Shown here one piece after another: positions 11,536-24,799 of a stretch of 64,000 nt of DNA. The position numbers and the translations under genes were made by a program. Location: the NCBI GenBank assembly GCA_947652605.1, contig CANTFG010000224.1, forward strand, positions 186,001 to 250,000, written 5' to 3'. The notes beneath the pieces are model-generated. The model searched no databases. It was given only the letters and a program-made list of their open reading frames with translations, and was not told the origin of the DNA. This DNA comes from Elmis aenea (lineage: Eukaryota > Arthropoda > Insecta > Coleoptera > Elmidae). The first letter of the stretch is position 1. Every line of letters begins with the position of its first letter.

Positions 11536-14500
11536 TTAACTAAAGCACGGTATTTTTAGGAAATTATTAAAAATTAAAACCAGCTCATTGAAAGACATAT
11601 GCAAAACAATTGTATTCATGTAAAGAGGCGATGGATAAACTGTTTCTGTGATATACAAATCAATAATTAAAATTGTTTCGAAATAGTCGCTCAAGGAACA
11701 TATGTATGAACTAAAGCACGGTATTTTTTGGAAATCATTAAAAATTAAAACCAGCTCATTGAAAGACATATGCAAAACAATTGTATTCATGTAAAGAGGC
11801 GATGGATAAACTGTTCCAGTGATATACAAATCAATAATTGAAATTGTTTCGAAATAGTCGCTTAAGGAACATATGTATTAACTAAAGCACGGTATTTTTA
11901 GGAAATTATTAAAAATTAAAACCAGCTCTTTGAAAGACATATGCAAAACAATTGTATTCATGTAAAGAGGCGATGGATAAACTGTTCCTGTGATATACAA
12001 ATCAATAATTAAAATTGTTCAGAAATAGTCGCTCAAGGAATATATGTATTAACTAAAGCACGGTATTTTTAGGAAATTATTAAAAATTAAAACCAGCTCA
12101 TTGAAAGACATATGCAAAACAATTGTATTCATGTAAAGAAGCGATGGATAAACTGTTCCTGTGATATACAAATCAATAATTAAAATTGTTTAGAAATAGT
12201 CGCTCAAGGAACATATGTATTAACTAAAGCACGGTATTTTTAGGAAATTATTAAAAATTAAAACCAGCTCATTGAAAGACATATGCAAAACAATTGTATT
12301 CATGTAAAGAGGCGATGGATAAACTGTTTCTGTGATATACAAATCAATAATTGAAATTGTTTCGAAATAGTCGCTTAAGGAACATATGTATTAACTAAAG
12401 CACGGTATTTTTAGGAAATTATTAAAAATTAAAACCAGCTCATTGAAAGACATATGCAAAACAATTGTATTCATGTAAAGAGGCGATGGATAAACTGTTC
12501 CTGTGATATACAAATCAATAATTAAAATTGTTTCGAAATAGTCGCTCAAGGAACATATGTATTAACTAAAGCACGGTATTTTTAGGAAATTATTAAAAAT
12601 TAAAACCAGCTCTTTGAAAGACATATGCAAAACAATTGTATACATGTAAAGAGGCGATAGATAAACTGTTCCTGTAATATACAAATCAATAATTAAAATT
12701 GTTTCGAAATAGTCGCTCAAGGAACATATGTATTAACTAAAGCACGGTATTTTTAGAAAATTATTAAAAATTAAAACCAGCTCATTGAAAGACATATGCA
12801 AAACAATTGTATTCATGTAAAGAGGCGATGGATAAACTGTTCCTGTGATATACAAATCTATAATTAAAATTGTTTCGAAATAGTCGCTTAAGGAACATAT
12901 GTATTAACTAAAGCACGGTATTTTTAGGAAATTATTAAAAATTAAAACCAGCTCATTGAAAGACATATGCAAAACAATTGTATTCATGTAAAGAGGCGAT
13001 GGATAAACTGTTCCTGTGATATACAAATCAATAATTAAAATTGTTTAGAAATAGTCGCTCAAGAAACATATGTATTAACTAAAGCACGGTATTTTTAAGA
13101 AATTATTAAAAATTAAAACCAGCTCATTGAAAGACATATGCAAAACAATTGTATTCATGTAAAGAGGCGATGGATAAACTGTTCCTGTGATATACAAATC
13201 AATAATTAAAATTGTTTAGAAATAGTCGCTCAAGGAACATATGTATTAACTAAAGCACGGTATTTTTAGGAAATTATTAAAAATTAAAACCAGCTCATTG
13301 AAAGACATATGCAAAACAATTGTATTCATGTAAAGATGCGAAGGATAAACTTGTCCTGTGATATACAAATCAATAATTAAAATTGTTTCGAAATAGTCGC
13401 TCAAGGAACATATGTATTAACTAAAGCACGGTATTTTTAGGAAATCATTAAAAATTAAAACCAGCTCATTGAAAGACATATGCAAAACAATTGTATTCAT
13501 GTAAAGAGGCGATGGATAAACTGTTTCTGTGATATACAAATCAATAATTAAAATTGTTTCGAAATAGTCGCTCAAGGAACATATGTATTAACTAAAGCAC
13601 GGTATTTTTAGGAAATTATTAAAAATTAAAACCAGCTCATTGAAAGATATATGCAAAACAATTGTATTCATGTAAAGAGGCGATGGATAAACTGTTCCTG
13701 TGATATACCAATCAATAATTAAAATTGTTTAGAAATAGTCGCTCAAGGAACATATGTATTAACTAAAGCACGGTATTTTTAGGAAATTATTAAAAATTAA
13801 AACCAGCTCATTGAAAGACATATGCAAAACAATTGTATTCATATAAAGAGGCGATGGATAAACTGTTCCTGTGATATACAAATCAATAATTAAAATTGTT
13901 TCAAAATAGTCGCTCAAGGAACATATGTATTAACTAAAGCACGGTATTTTTAGGAAATTATTAAAAATTAAAACCAGCTCATTGAAAGACATATGCAAAA
14001 CAATTGTATTCATGTAAAGAGGCGATGGATAAACTGTTTCTGTGATATACAAATCAATAATTAAAATTGTTTCGAAATAGTCGCTCAAGGAACATATGTA
14101 TGAACTAAAGCACGGTATTTTTTGGAAATCATTAAAAATTAAAACCAGCTCATTGAAAGACATATGCAAAACAATTGTATTCATGTAAAGAGGCGATGGA
14201 TAAACTGTTCCTGTGATATACAAATTAATAATTAAAATTGTTTAGAAATAGTCGCTCAAGGAACATATGTATTAACTAAAGCACGGTATTTTTAAGACAT
14301 TATTAAAAATTAAAACCAGCTCATTGAAAGACATATGCAAAACAATTGTATTCATGTAAAAAGGCGATGGATAAACTGTTCCTGTCATATACAAATCAAT
14401 AATTAAAATTGTTTAGAAATAGTCGCTCAAGGAACATATGTATTAACTAAAGCACGGTATTTTTAAGACATTATTAAAAACTAAAACCAGCTCATTGAAA

Positions 14501-15126
14501 GACATATGCAAAACAATTGTATTCATGTAAAAAGGCGATGGATAAACTGTTCCTGTCATATACAAATCAATAATTAAAATTGTTTAGAAATAGTCGCTCA
14601 AGGAACATATGTATTAACTAAAGCACTGTATTTTTAGGAAATTATTAAAAATTAAAACCAGCTCATTGAAAGACATATGCAAAACAATTGTATTCATATA
14701 AAGAGGCGATGGATAAACTGTTCCTGTGATATACAAATCAATAATTAAAATTGTTTCGAAATAGTCGCTCAAGGAACATATGTATTAACTAAAGCACGGT
14801 ATTTTAAAGACATTATTAAAAATTAAAACCAGCTCATTGAAAGACATATGCAAAACAATTGTATTCATGTAAAAAGGCGATGGATAAACTGTTCCTGTGA
14901 TATACAAATCAATAATTAAAATTGTTTAGAAATAGTCGCTCAAGGAACATATGTATTAACTAAAGCACTGTATTTTTAGGAAATTATTAAAAATTAAAAC
15001 CAGCTCATTGAAAGACATATGCAAAACAATTGTATTCATGTAAAGAGGCGATGGATAAACTGTTCCTGTGATATACAAATCAATAATTAAAATTGTTTAG
15101 AAATAGTCGCTCAAGGAACATATGTA

Positions 15127-15981
15127 TTAACTAAAGCACGGTATTTTTAGGAAATTATTAAAAATTAAAACCAGCTCATTGAAAGACATATGCAAAACAA
15201 TTGTATTCATGTAAAGAGGCGATGGATAAACTGTTTCTGTGATATACAAATCAATAATTAAAATTGTTTCGAAATAGTCGCTCAAGGAACATATGTATGA
15301 ACTAAAGCACGGTATTTTTTGGAAATCATTAAAAATTAAAACCAGCTCATTGAAAGACATATGCAAAACAATTGTATTCATGTAAAGAGGCGATGGATAA
15401 ACTGTTCCAGTGATATACAAATCAATAATTGAAATTGTTTCGAAATAGTCGCTTAAGGAACATATGTATTAACTAAAGCACGGTATTTTTAGGAAATTAT
15501 TAAAAATTAAAACCAGCTCTTTGAAAGACATATGCAAAACAATTGTATTCATGTAAAGAGGCGATGGATAAACTGTTCCTGTGATATACAAATCAATAAT
15601 TAAAATTGTTTAGAAATAGTCGCTCAAGGAACATATGTATTAACTAAAGCACGGTATTTTTAAGACATTATTAAAAATTAAAACCAGCTCATTGAAAGAC
15701 ATATGCAAAACAATTGTATTCATGTAAAAAGGCGATGGATAAACTGTTCCTGTCATATACAAATCAATAATTAAAATTGTTTAGAAATAGTCGCTCAAGG
15801 AACATATGTATTAACTAAAGCACTGTATTTTTAGGAAATTATTAAAAATTAAAACCAGCTCATTGAAAGACATATGCAAAACAATTGTATTCATGTAAAG
15901 AGGCGATGGATAAACTGTTCCTGTGATATACAAATCAATAATTAAAATTGTTTCGAAATAGTCGCTCAAGGAACATATGTA
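15127..15981 (+). repeat. Type I five-monomer cassette
   Basis: Full A-B-C-D-E order, first of two complete tandem cassettes here, followed at 16,837 by a third head whose tail changes to the TCAG marker monomer. This is the longest tandem run of the 855-bp cassette in the window. Confidence 0.85.
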
Positions 15982-16836
15982 TTAACTAAAGCACGGTATT
16001 TTTAGGAAATTATTAAAAATTAAAACCAGCTCATTGAAAGACATATGCAAAACAATTGTATTCATGTAAAGAGGCGATGGATAAACTGTTTCTGTGATAT
16101 ACAAATCAATAATTAAAATTGTTTCGAAATAGTCGCTCAAGGAACATATGTATGAACTAAAGCACGGTATTTTTTGGAAATCATTAAAAATTAAAACCAG
16201 CTCATTGAAAGACATATGCAAAACAATTGTATTCATGTAAAGAGGCGATGGATAAACTGTTCCAGTGATATACAAATCAATAATTGAAATTGTTTCGAAA
16301 TAGTCGCTTAAGGAACATATGTATTAACTAAAGCACGGTATTTTTAGGAAATTATTAAAAATTAAAACCAGCTCTTTGAAAGACATATGCAAAACAATTG
16401 TATTCATGTAAAGAGGCGATGGATAAACTGTTCCTGTGATATACAAATCAATAATTAAAATTGTTTAGAAATAGTCGCTCAAGGAACATATGTATTAACT
16501 AAAGCACGGTATTTTTAAGACATTATTAAAAATTAAAACCAGCTCATTGAAAGACATATGCAAAACAATTGTATTCATGTAAAAAGGCGATGGATAAACT
16601 GTTCCTGTCATATACAAATCAATAATTAAAATTGTTTAGAAATAGTCGCTCAAGGAACATATGTATTAACTAAAGCACTGTATTTTTAGGAAATTATTAA
16701 AAATTAAAACCAGCTCATTGAAAGACATATGCAAAACAATTGTATTCATGTAAAGAGGCGATGGATAAACTGTTCCTGTGATATACAAATCAATAATTAA
16801 AATTGTTTAGAAATAGTCGCTCAAGGAACATATGTA
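15982..16836 (+). repeat. Type I five-monomer cassette
   Basis: Second tandem cassette. The monomer entering it has TTCG at the box core where the one entering the 15,127 cassette has TTAG; the corresponding position at 21,283 also has TTCG. Confidence 0.85.
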
Positions 16837-19800
16837 TTAACTAAAGCACGGTATTTTTAGGAAATTATTAAAAATTAAAACCAGCTCATTGAAAGACATA
16901 TGCAAAACAATTGTATTCATGTAAAGAGGCGATGGATAAACTGTTTCTGTGATATACAAATCAATAATTAAAATTGTTTCGAAATAGTCGCTCAAGGAAC
17001 ATATGTATGAACTAAAGCACGGTATTTTTTGGAAATCATTAAAAATTAAAACCAGCTCATTGAAAGACATATGCAAAACAATTGTATTCATGTAAAGAGG
17101 CGATGGATAAACTGTTCCAGTGATATACAAATCAATAATTGAAATTGTTTCGAAATAGTCGCTTAAGGAACATATGTATTAACTAAAGCACGGTATTTTT
17201 AGGAAATTATTAAAAATTAAAACCAGCTCTTTGAAAGACATATGCAAAACAATTGTATTCATGTAAAGAGGCGATGGATAAACTGTTCCTGTGATATACA
17301 AATCAATAATTAAAATTGTTCAGAAATAGTCGCTCAAGGAATATATGTATTAACTAAAGCACGGTATTTTTAGGAAATTATTAAAAATTAAAACCAGCTC
17401 ATTGAAAGACATATGCAAAACAATTGTATTCATGTAAAGAAGCGATGGATAAACTGTTCCTGTGATATACAAATCAATAATTAAAATTGTTTAGAAATAG
17501 TCGCTCAAGGAACATATGTATTAACTAAAGCACGGTATTTTTAGGAAATTATTAAAAATTAAAACCAGCTCATTGAAAGACATATGCAAAACAATTGTAT
17601 TCATGTAAAGAGGCGATGGATAAACTGTTTCTGTGATATACAAATCAATAATTGAAATTGTTTCGAAATAGTCGCTTAAGGAACATATGTATTAACTAAA
17701 GCACGGTATTTTTAGGAAATTATTAAAAATTAAAACCAGCTCATTGAAAGACATATGCAAAACAATTGTATTCATGTAAAGAGGCGATGGATAAACTGTT
17801 CCTGTGATATACAAATCAATAATTAAAATTGTTTCGAAATAGTCGCTCAAGGAACATATGTATTAACTAAAGCACGGTATTTTTAGGAAATTATTAAAAA
17901 TTAAAACCAGCTCTTTGAAAGACATATGCAAAACAATTGTATACATGTAAAGAGGCGATAGATAAACTGTTCCTGTAATATACAAATCAATAATTAAAAT
18001 TGTTTCGAAATAGTCGCTCAAGGAACATATGTATTAACTAAAGCACGGTATTTTTAGAAAATTATTAAAAATTAAAACCAGCTCATTGAAAGACATATGC
18101 AAAACAATTGTATTCATGTAAAGAGGCGATGGATAAACTGTTCCTGTGATATACAAATCTATAATTAAAATTGTTTCGAAATAGTCGCTTAAGGAACATA
18201 TGTATTAACTAAAGCACGGTATTTTTAGGAAATTATTAAAAATTAAAACCAGCTCATTGAAAGACATATGCAAAACAATTGTATTCATGTAAAGAGGCGA
18301 TGGATAAACTGTTCCTGTGATATACAAATCAATAATTAAAATTGTTTAGAAATAGTCGCTCAAGAAACATATGTATTAACTAAAGCACGGTATTTTTAAG
18401 AAATTATTAAAAATTAAAACCAGCTCATTGAAAGACATATGCAAAACAATTGTATTCATGTAAAGAGGCGATGGATAAACTGTTCCTGTGATATACAAAT
18501 CAATAATTAAAATTGTTTAGAAATAGTCGCTCAAGGAACATATGTATTAACTAAAGCACGGTATTTTTAGGAAATTATTAAAAATTAAAACCAGCTCATT
18601 GAAAGACATATGCAAAACAATTGTATTCATGTAAAGATGCGAAGGATAAACTTGTCCTGTGATATACAAATCAATAATTAAAATTGTTTCGAAATAGTCG
18701 CTCAAGGAACATATGTATTAACTAAAGCACGGTATTTTTAGGAAATCATTAAAAATTAAAACCAGCTCATTGAAAGACATATGCAAAACAATTGTATTCA
18801 TGTAAAGAGGCGATGGACAAACTGTTTCTGTGATATACAAATCAATAATTAAAATTGTTTCGAAATAGTCGCTCAAGGAACATATGTATTAACTAAAGCA
18901 CGGTATTTTTAGGAAATTATTAAAAATTAAAACCAGCTCATTGAAAGATATATGCAAAACAATTGTATTCATGTAAAGAGGCGATGGATAAACTGTTCCT
19001 GTGATATACCAATCAATAATTAAAATTGTTTAGAAATAGTCGCTCAAGGAACATATGTATTAACTAAAGCACGGTATTTTTAGGAAATTATTAAAAATTA
19101 AAACCAGCTCATTGAAAGACATATGCAAAACAATTGTATTCATATAAAGAGGCGATGGATAAACTGTTCCTGTGATATACAAATCAATAATTAAAATTGT
19201 TTCAAAATAGTCGCTCAAGGAACATATGTATTAACTAAAGCACGGTATTTTTAGGAAATTATTAAAAATTAAAACCAGCTCATTGAAAGACATATGCAAA
19301 ACAATTGTATTCATGTAAAGAGGCGATGGATAAACTGTTTCTGTGATATACAAATCAATAATTAAAATTGTTTCGAAATAGTCGCTCAAGGAACATATGT
19401 ATGAACTAAAGCACGGTATTTTTTGGAAATCATTAAAAATTAAAACCAGCTCATTGAAAGACATATGCAAAACAATTGTATTCATGTAAAGAGGCGATGG
19501 ATAAACTGTTCCTGTGATATACAAATTAATAATTAAAATTGTTTAGAAATAGTCGCTCAAGGAACATATGTATTAACTAAAGCACGGTATTTTTAAGACA
19601 TTATTAAAAATTAAAACCAGCTCATTGAAAGACATATGCAAAACAATTGTATTCATGTAAAAAGGCGATGGATAAACTGTTCCTGTCATATACAAATCAA
19701 TAATTAAAATTGTTTAGAAATAGTCGCTCAAGGAACATATGTATTAACTAAAGCACGGTATTTTTAAGACATTATTAAAAACTAAAACCAGCTCATTGAA

Positions 19801-21760
19801 AGACATATGCAAAACAATTGTATTCATGTAAAAAGGCGATGGATAAACTGTTCCTGTCATATACAAATCAATAATTAAAATTGTTTAGAAATAGTCGCTC
19901 AAGGAACATATGTATTAACTAAAGCACTGTATTTTTAGGAAATTATTAAAAATTAAAACCAGCTCATTGAAAGACATATGCAAAACAATTGTATTCATAT
20001 AAAGAGGCGATGGATAAACTGTTCCTGTGATATACAAATCAATAATTAAAATTGTTTCGAAATAGTCGCTCAAGGAACATATGTATTAACTAAAGCACGG
20101 TATTTTAAAGACATTATTAAAAATTAAAACCAGCTCATTGAAAGACATATGCAAAACAATTGTATTCATGTAAAAAGGCGATGGATAAACTGTTCCTGTG
20201 ATATACAAATCAATAATTAAAATTGTTTAGAAATAGTCGCTCAAGGAACATATGTATTAACTAAAGCACTGTATTTTTAGGAAATTATTAAAAATTAAAA
20301 CCAGCTCATTGAAAGACATATGCAAAACAATTGTATTCATGTAAAGAGGCGATGGATAAACTGTTCCTGTGATATACAAATCAATAATTAAAATTGTTTA
20401 GAAATAGTCGCTCAAGGAACATATGTATTAACTAAAGCACGGTATTTTTAGGAAATTATTAAAAATTAAAACCAGCTCATTGAAAGACATATGCAAAACA
20501 ATTGTATTCATGTAAAGAGGCGATGGATAAACTGTTTCTGTGATATACAAATCAATAATTAAAATTGTTTCGAAATAGTCGCTCAAGGAACATATGTATG
20601 AACTAAAGCACGGTATTTTTTGGAAATCATTAAAAATTAAAACCAGCTCATTGAAAGACATATGCAAAACAATTGTATTCATGTAAAGAGGCGATGGATA
20701 AACTGTTCCAGTGATATACAAATCAATAATTGAAATTGTTTCGAAATAGTCGCTTAAGGAACATATGTATTAACTAAAGCACGGTATTTTTAGGAAATTA
20801 TTAAAAATTAAAACCAGCTCTTTGAAAGACATATGCAAAACAATTGTATTCATGTAAAGAGGCGATGGATAAACTGTTCCTGTGATATACAAATCAATAA
20901 TTAAAATTGTTTAGAAATAGTCGCTCAAGGAACATATGTATTAACTAAAGCACGGTATTTTTAAGACATTATTAAAAATTAAAACCAGCTCATTGAAAGA
21001 CATATGCAAAACAATTGTATTCATGTAAAAAGGCGATGGATAAACTGTTCCTGTCATATACAAATCAATAATTAAAATTGTTTAGAAATAGTCGCTCAAG
21101 GAACATATGTATTAACTAAAGCACTGTATTTTTAGGAAATTATTAAAAATTAAAACCAGCTCATTGAAAGACATATGCAAAACAATTGTATTCATGTAAA
21201 GAGGCGATGGATAAACTGTTCCTGTGATATACAAATCAATAATTAAAATTGTTTCGAAATAGTCGCTCAAGGAACATATGTATTAACTAAAGCACGGTAT
21301 TTTTAGGAAATTATTAAAAATTAAAACCAGCTCATTGAAAGACATATGCAAAACAATTGTATTCATGTAAAGAGGCGATGGATAAACTGTTTCTGTGATA
21401 TACAAATCAATAATTAAAATTGTTTCGAAATAGTCGCTCAAGGAACATATGTATGAACTAAAGCACGGTATTTTTTGGAAATCATTAAAAATTAAAACCA
21501 GCTCATTGAAAGACATATGCAAAACAATTGTATTCATGTAAAGAGGCGATGAATAAACTGTTCCAGTGATATACAAATCAATAATTGAAATTGTTTCGAA
21601 ATAGTCGCTTAAGGAACATATGTATTAACTAAAGCACGGTATTTTTAGGAAATTATTAAAAATTAAAACCAGCTCTTTGAAAGACATATGCAAAACAATT
21701 GTATTCATGTAAAGAGGCGATGGATAAACTGTTCCTGTGATATACAAATCAATAATTAAA
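16837..21760 (+). repeat. 31-monomer HOR, copy 2, register switch near the end
   Basis: This copy matches the preceding one at an offset of 5,301 bp until about 21.76 kb, where TCAG (21,766) replaces the expected TTAG. From the cassette head at 21,283 onward the sequence instead follows copy 2's own start at an offset of 4,446 bp (26 monomers). Private changes against copy 1 are few; examples are GATGGACAA near 18,814 and GATGAATAA near 21,549. Confidence 0.8.
20428..21282 (+). repeat. Type I five-monomer cassette
   Basis: Copy of the 15,127 cassette within the second 31-monomer HOR copy, at an offset of 5,301 bp. Same A-B-C-D-E order. Confidence 0.85.
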
Positions 21761-22747
21761 ATTGTTCAGAAATAGTCGCTCAAGGAATATATGTATTAAC
21801 TAAAGCACGGTATTTTTAGGAAATTATTAAAAATTAAAACCAGCTCATTGAAAGACATATGCAAAACAATTGTATTCATGTAAAGAAGCGATGGATAAAC
21901 TGTTCCTGTGATATACAAATCAATAATTAAAATTGTTTAGAAATAGTCGCTCAAGGAACATATGTATTAACTAAAGCACGGTATTTTTAGGAAATTATTA
22001 AAAATTAAAACCAGCTCATTGAAAGACATATGCAAAACAATTGTATTCATGTAAAGAGGCGATGGATAAACTGTTTCTGTGATATACAAATCAATAATTG
22101 AAATTGTTTCGAAATAGTCGCTTAAGGAACATATGTATTAACTAAAGCACGGTATTTTTAGGAAATTATTAAAAATTAAAACCAGCTCATTGAAAGACAT
22201 ATGCAAAACAATTGTATTCATGTAAAGAGGCGATGGATAAACTGTTCCTGTGATATACAAATCAATAATTAAAATTGTTTCGAAATAGTCGCTCAAGGAA
22301 CATATGTATTAACTAAAGCACGGTATTTTTAGGAAATTATTAAAAATTAAAACCAGCTCTTTGAAAGACATATGCAAAACAATTGTATACATGTAAAGAG
22401 GCGATAGATAAACTGTTCCTGTAATATACAAATCAATAATTAAAATTGTTTCGAAATAGTCGCTCAAGGAACATATGTATTAACTAAAGCACGGTATTTT
22501 TAGAAAATTATTAAAAATTAAAACCAGCTCATTGAAAGACATATGCAAAACAATTGTATTCATGTAAAGAGGCGATGGATAAACTGTTCCTGTGATATAC
22601 AAATCTATAATTAAAATTGTTTCGAAATAGTCGCTTAAGGAACATATGTATTAACTAAAGCACGGTATTTTTAGGAAATTATTAAAAATTAAAACCAGCT
22701 CATTGAAAGACATATGCAAAACAATTGTATTCATGTAAAGAGGCGAT

Positions 22748-24799
22748 GGATAAACTGTTCCTGTGATATACAAATCAATAATTAAAATTGTTTAGAAATA
22801 GTCGCTCAAGAAACATATGTATTAACTAAAGCACGGTATTTTTAAGAAATTATTAAAAATTAAAACCAGCTCATTGAAAGACATATGCAAAACAATTGTA
22901 TTCATGTAAAGAGGCGATGGATAAACGGTTCCTGTGATATACAAATCAATAATTAAAATTGTTTAGAAATAGTCGCTCAAGGAACATATGTATTAACTAA
23001 AGCACGGTATTTTTAGGAAATTATTAAAAATTAAAACCAGCTCATTGAAAGACATATGCAAAACAATTGTATTCATGTAAAGATGCGAAGGATAAACTTG
23101 TCCTGTGATATACAAATCAATAATTAAAATTGTTTAATAATAGTCGCTCAAGGAACATATGTATTAACTAAAGCACGGTATTTTTAGGAAATCATTAAAA
23201 ATTAAAACCAGCTCATTGAAAGACATATGCAAAACAATTGTATTCATGTAAAGAGGCGATGGATAAACTGTTTCTGTGATATACAAATCAATAATTAAAA
23301 TTGTTTCGAAATAGTCGCTCAAGGAACATATGTATTAACTAAAGCACGGTATTTTTAGGAAATTATTAAAAATTAAAACCAGCTCATTGAAAGATATATG
23401 CAAAACAATTGTATTCATGTAAAGAGGCGATGGATAAACTGTTCCTGTGATATACCAATCAATAATTAAAATTGTTTAGAAATAGTCGCTCAAGGAACAT
23501 ATGTATTAACTAAAGCACGGTATTTTTAGGAAATTATTAAAAATTAAAACCAGCTCATTGAAAGACATATGCAAAACAATTGTATTCATATAAAGAGGCG
23601 ATGGATAAACTGTTCCTGTGATATACAAATCAATAATTAAAATTGTTTCAAAATAGTCGCTCAAGGAACATATGTATTAACTAAAGCACGGTATTTTTAG
23701 GAAATTATTAAAAATTAAAACCAGCTCATTGAAAGACATATGCAAAACAATTGTATTCATGTAAAGATGCGAAGGATAAACTTGTCCTGTGATATACAAA
23801 TCAATAATTAAAATTGTTTCGAAATAGTCGCTCAAGGAACATATGTATTAACTAAAGCACGGTATTTTTAGGAAATTATTAAAAATTAAAACCAGCTCAT
23901 TGAAAGATATATGCAAAACAATTGTATTCATATAAAGAGGCGATGGATAAACTGTTCCTGTGATATACAAATCAATAATTAAAATTGTTTCGAAATAGTC
24001 GCTCAAGGAACATATGTATTAACTAAAGCACGGTATTTTTAGGAAATTATTAAAAATTAAAACCAGCTCATTGAAAGATATATGCAAAACAATTGTATTC
24101 ATGTAAAGAGGCGATGGATAAACTGTTCCTGTGATATACAAATCAATAATTAAAATTGTTTCGAAATAGTCGCTCAAGGAACATATGTATTAACTAAAGC
24201 ACGGTATTTTTAAGACATTATTAAAAATTAAAACCAGCTCATTGAAAGACATATGCAAAACAATTGTATTCATGTAAAAAGGCGATGGATAAACTGTTCC
24301 TGTCATATACAAATCAATAATTTAAATTGTTTAGAAATAGTCGCTCAAGGAACATATGTATTAACTAAAGCACTGTATTTTTAGGAAATTATTAAAAATT
24401 AAAACCAGCTCATTGAAAGACATATGCAAAACAATTGTATTCATATAAAGAGGCGATGGATAAACTGTTCCTGTGATATACAAATCAATAATTAAAATTG
24501 TTTCAAAATAGTCGCTCAAGGAACATATGTATTAACTAAAGCACGGTATTTTTAGGAAATTATTAAAAATTAAAACCAGCTCATTGAAAGACATATGCAA
24601 AACAATTGTATTCATGTAAAGATGCGAAGGATAAACTTGTCCTGTGATATACAAATCAATAATTAAAATTGTTTCGAAATAGTCGCTCAAGGAACATATG
24701 TATTAACTAAAGCACGGTATTTTTAGGAAATTATTAAAAATTAAAACCAGCTCTTTGAAAGACATATGCAAAACAATTGTATACATGTAAAGAGGCGAT
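22748..24799 (+). repeat. 12-monomer HOR (2,052 bp), copy 1
   Basis: Rare variants recur 2,052 bp (12 x 171) downstream: AAACGGTTCC at 22,921 (second copy 24,973), TTAATAATAG at 23,134 (25,186) and AATTTAAATTG at 24,319 (26,371). Boundaries are approximate; the right edge is set at the hybrid joint around 24,785-24,799. Confidence 0.85.

Larger units (their letters stand above)
11536..16836 (+). repeat. 31-monomer HOR, copy 1 (5,301 bp)
   Basis: Rare variants recur exactly 5,301 bp (31 x 171) downstream: the TCAG marker at 12,019 and 17,320, CAAATTAAT at 14,224 and 19,525, AAAACTAAAACC near 14,480 and 19,781, and TATTTTAAAGAC near 14,801 and 20,102. Type I cassette heads at 11,536, 13,930, 15,127 and 15,982 likewise recur at 16,837, 19,231, 20,428 and 21,283. 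Identity at this offset starts at about 10.31 kb, so the chosen start is arbitrary within the period. Confidence 0.85.
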
